Assembly (NCBI GenBank): GCA_022241785.1
Contig: JAKOMP010000015.1
Span: 21,221 to 85,220, forward strand
Direction of reading: 5' to 3'
DNA from: Cyanocohniella sp. LLY
Lineage (GTDB): Bacteria; Cyanobacteriota; Cyanobacteriia; Cyanobacteriales; Nostocaceae
Length of the DNA: 64,000 nucleotides
Shown here: positions 63,434 through 64,000 of the stretch, in pieces
Numbering within the stretch: position 1 is the stretch's first letter
Layout of the letters: each line of letters begins with the position of its first letter
Made by a program: the position numbers and the translations under genes
The notes under the pieces: generated by a model
Database searches by the model: none
What the model was told of the DNA's origin: nothing
Seen by the model: the letters and a program-made list of their open reading frames with translations, nothing else

Positions 63434-63577
63434 TATTCCAAAAGCTTGGCTGAACCACCTGATCCCAATTTTCCTTTTGTCCTGACTACTGGGCGACTTT
63501 ACGGACATTGGCATACACAAACACGCACTGGCCGCATTGAGAAAATCCGTAAAATGCACCCAGAACCTTTTATCGAT
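63434..63577 (+). pseudogene. Diverged partial copy of narB
   Basis: The 48 codons from [16 protein letters not shown] to KMHPEPFI match narB residues encoded at about 61264-61407 (for example [19 protein letters not shown] is identical). Many third-position and some coding differences exist. The frame is open but the match breaks off at both ends, and the 3' end joins a transposase-like remnant. Confidence 0.85.
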
Positions 63578-63715
63578 AACTCCGCAAGACTATAGATTTT
63601 CCGTGTAAGTATCACTGCATCTTTGAGTTCAAGCATTGAGTCATGCGCCCGGCACAAATTTTCATACGCGGCTTGACGGAATGCTTTGAGTTTGGAAATA
63701 GAATTTATAGTGGTA
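63578..63715 (-). mobile_element. Transposase gene remnant
   Basis: On the minus strand, about 40 codons read NSISKLKAFRQAAYENLC then [20 protein letters not shown] and SLAEL, similar to the N-terminal part of transposases I recall from Nostoc insertion sequences. The frame is broken upstream, and the match stops exactly where the narB fragment begins (about 63577). The family is not assigned with certainty. Confidence 0.45.
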
Positions 63716-63969
63716 GACGAAAGTTGGTAGAGCTTCTTTCATCTTCCACGTTTGGGGAGCCTGTTTTAACCACAGGTATCCCTCATTTTTTGGTTCTTCG
63801 GTTACTTTTATGGTGATTATGAAAATTAACTGAATTATAAGGGCTATGATTTAAAGACAATAATGCCTACGATTTAGATTTGGCAAGTATTTAAGAGATA
63901 TTAAGCATTATGTAAAAATACCAAAATTATAATTTATATTATAAAATTGTTAGTTTTCAGGTATTTACG
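63716..63969. other. Intergenic stretch at the window end
   Basis: About 250 bases, AT-rich toward the end; no gene or clear repeat recognised. Confidence 0.4.
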
Positions 63970-64000
63970 ATGAAGTTTCCTGTAGAGCAAATCTTGAATC
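63970..64000 (+). CDS. Possible start of a gene cut by the window end
   Basis: ATG followed by an open frame (MKFPVEQIL...) running to the window edge. Too short to identify. Confidence 0.25.
   Translation, partial: MKFPVEQILN

Overview
The window is chromosome from a filamentous, heterocyst-forming cyanobacterium of the Nostoc/Anabaena type. The evidence is a clear patA gene (heterocyst patterning), crtO and crtD carotenoid genes, a nirA/nrt/narB nitrate operon with an NtcA promoter, ndhD, a GH100 invertase, many GCGATCGC (HIP1) octamers, and heptamer arrays of the TACTCCC type together with other dispersed repeats typical of Nostoc genomes. No rRNA, tRNA or CRISPR was seen.

Layout. 0-9 kb (+): mgtE, two small secreted proteins, an APC permease, a lipoprotein-like methyltransferase, an SDR, a phospholipase-D/cardiolipin synthase-type enzyme and a neutral invertase. 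9-13.5 kb: an exported metallophosphoesterase, a Fur-family regulator, an orphan sugar ABC permease and two small proteins. 13.6-20.9 kb: crtO and crtD on the minus strand around a DUF2993 protein and small unknowns, with MITE-like and dispersed repeats between. 21-27 kb: M16 peptidase, fructosamine-kinase family protein, 2OG-Fe(II) oxygenase, tatC, an RluA-family pseudouridine synthase coupled to a Uma2 gene. 28-33 kb: patA, a CbiG-CobJ fusion and a PBP4-type carboxypeptidase.

33.6-48.0 kb (minus) holds two tandem paralogous iron-siderophore modules. Each has an AraC/PchR-like regulator, an AMIN-domain TonB-dependent receptor, a FecB-like binding lipoprotein and an exporter-fold ABC half-transporter; the second adds a DUF1636 protein. 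A truncated Uma2 gene marks the boundary. Each receptor is preceded by a direct repeat whose distal copy overlaps the last codons of the regulator gene.

48.5-61.7 kb: ndhD diverges from a seven-gene nitrate operon, nirA-nrtA-nrtB-nrtC-nrtD-nrtP-narB. It is unusual in carrying both the ABC nitrate transporter (nrtABCD) and the MFS permease (nrtP). The nrtP gene is bracketed by heptamer repeat arrays. The divergent region has two perfect GTA-N8-TAC NtcA boxes, one with a well-spaced -10 box for nirA.

61.7-64 kb is a scrap region: two unknown small genes tightly followed by an Mrr-like nuclease gene broken by an in-frame stop, a possible antitoxin fragment, a second diverged fragment of narB, and a transposase remnant fused to it. 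This is the most likely place for an undescribed (possibly defence-related) module, although what is present looks decayed.
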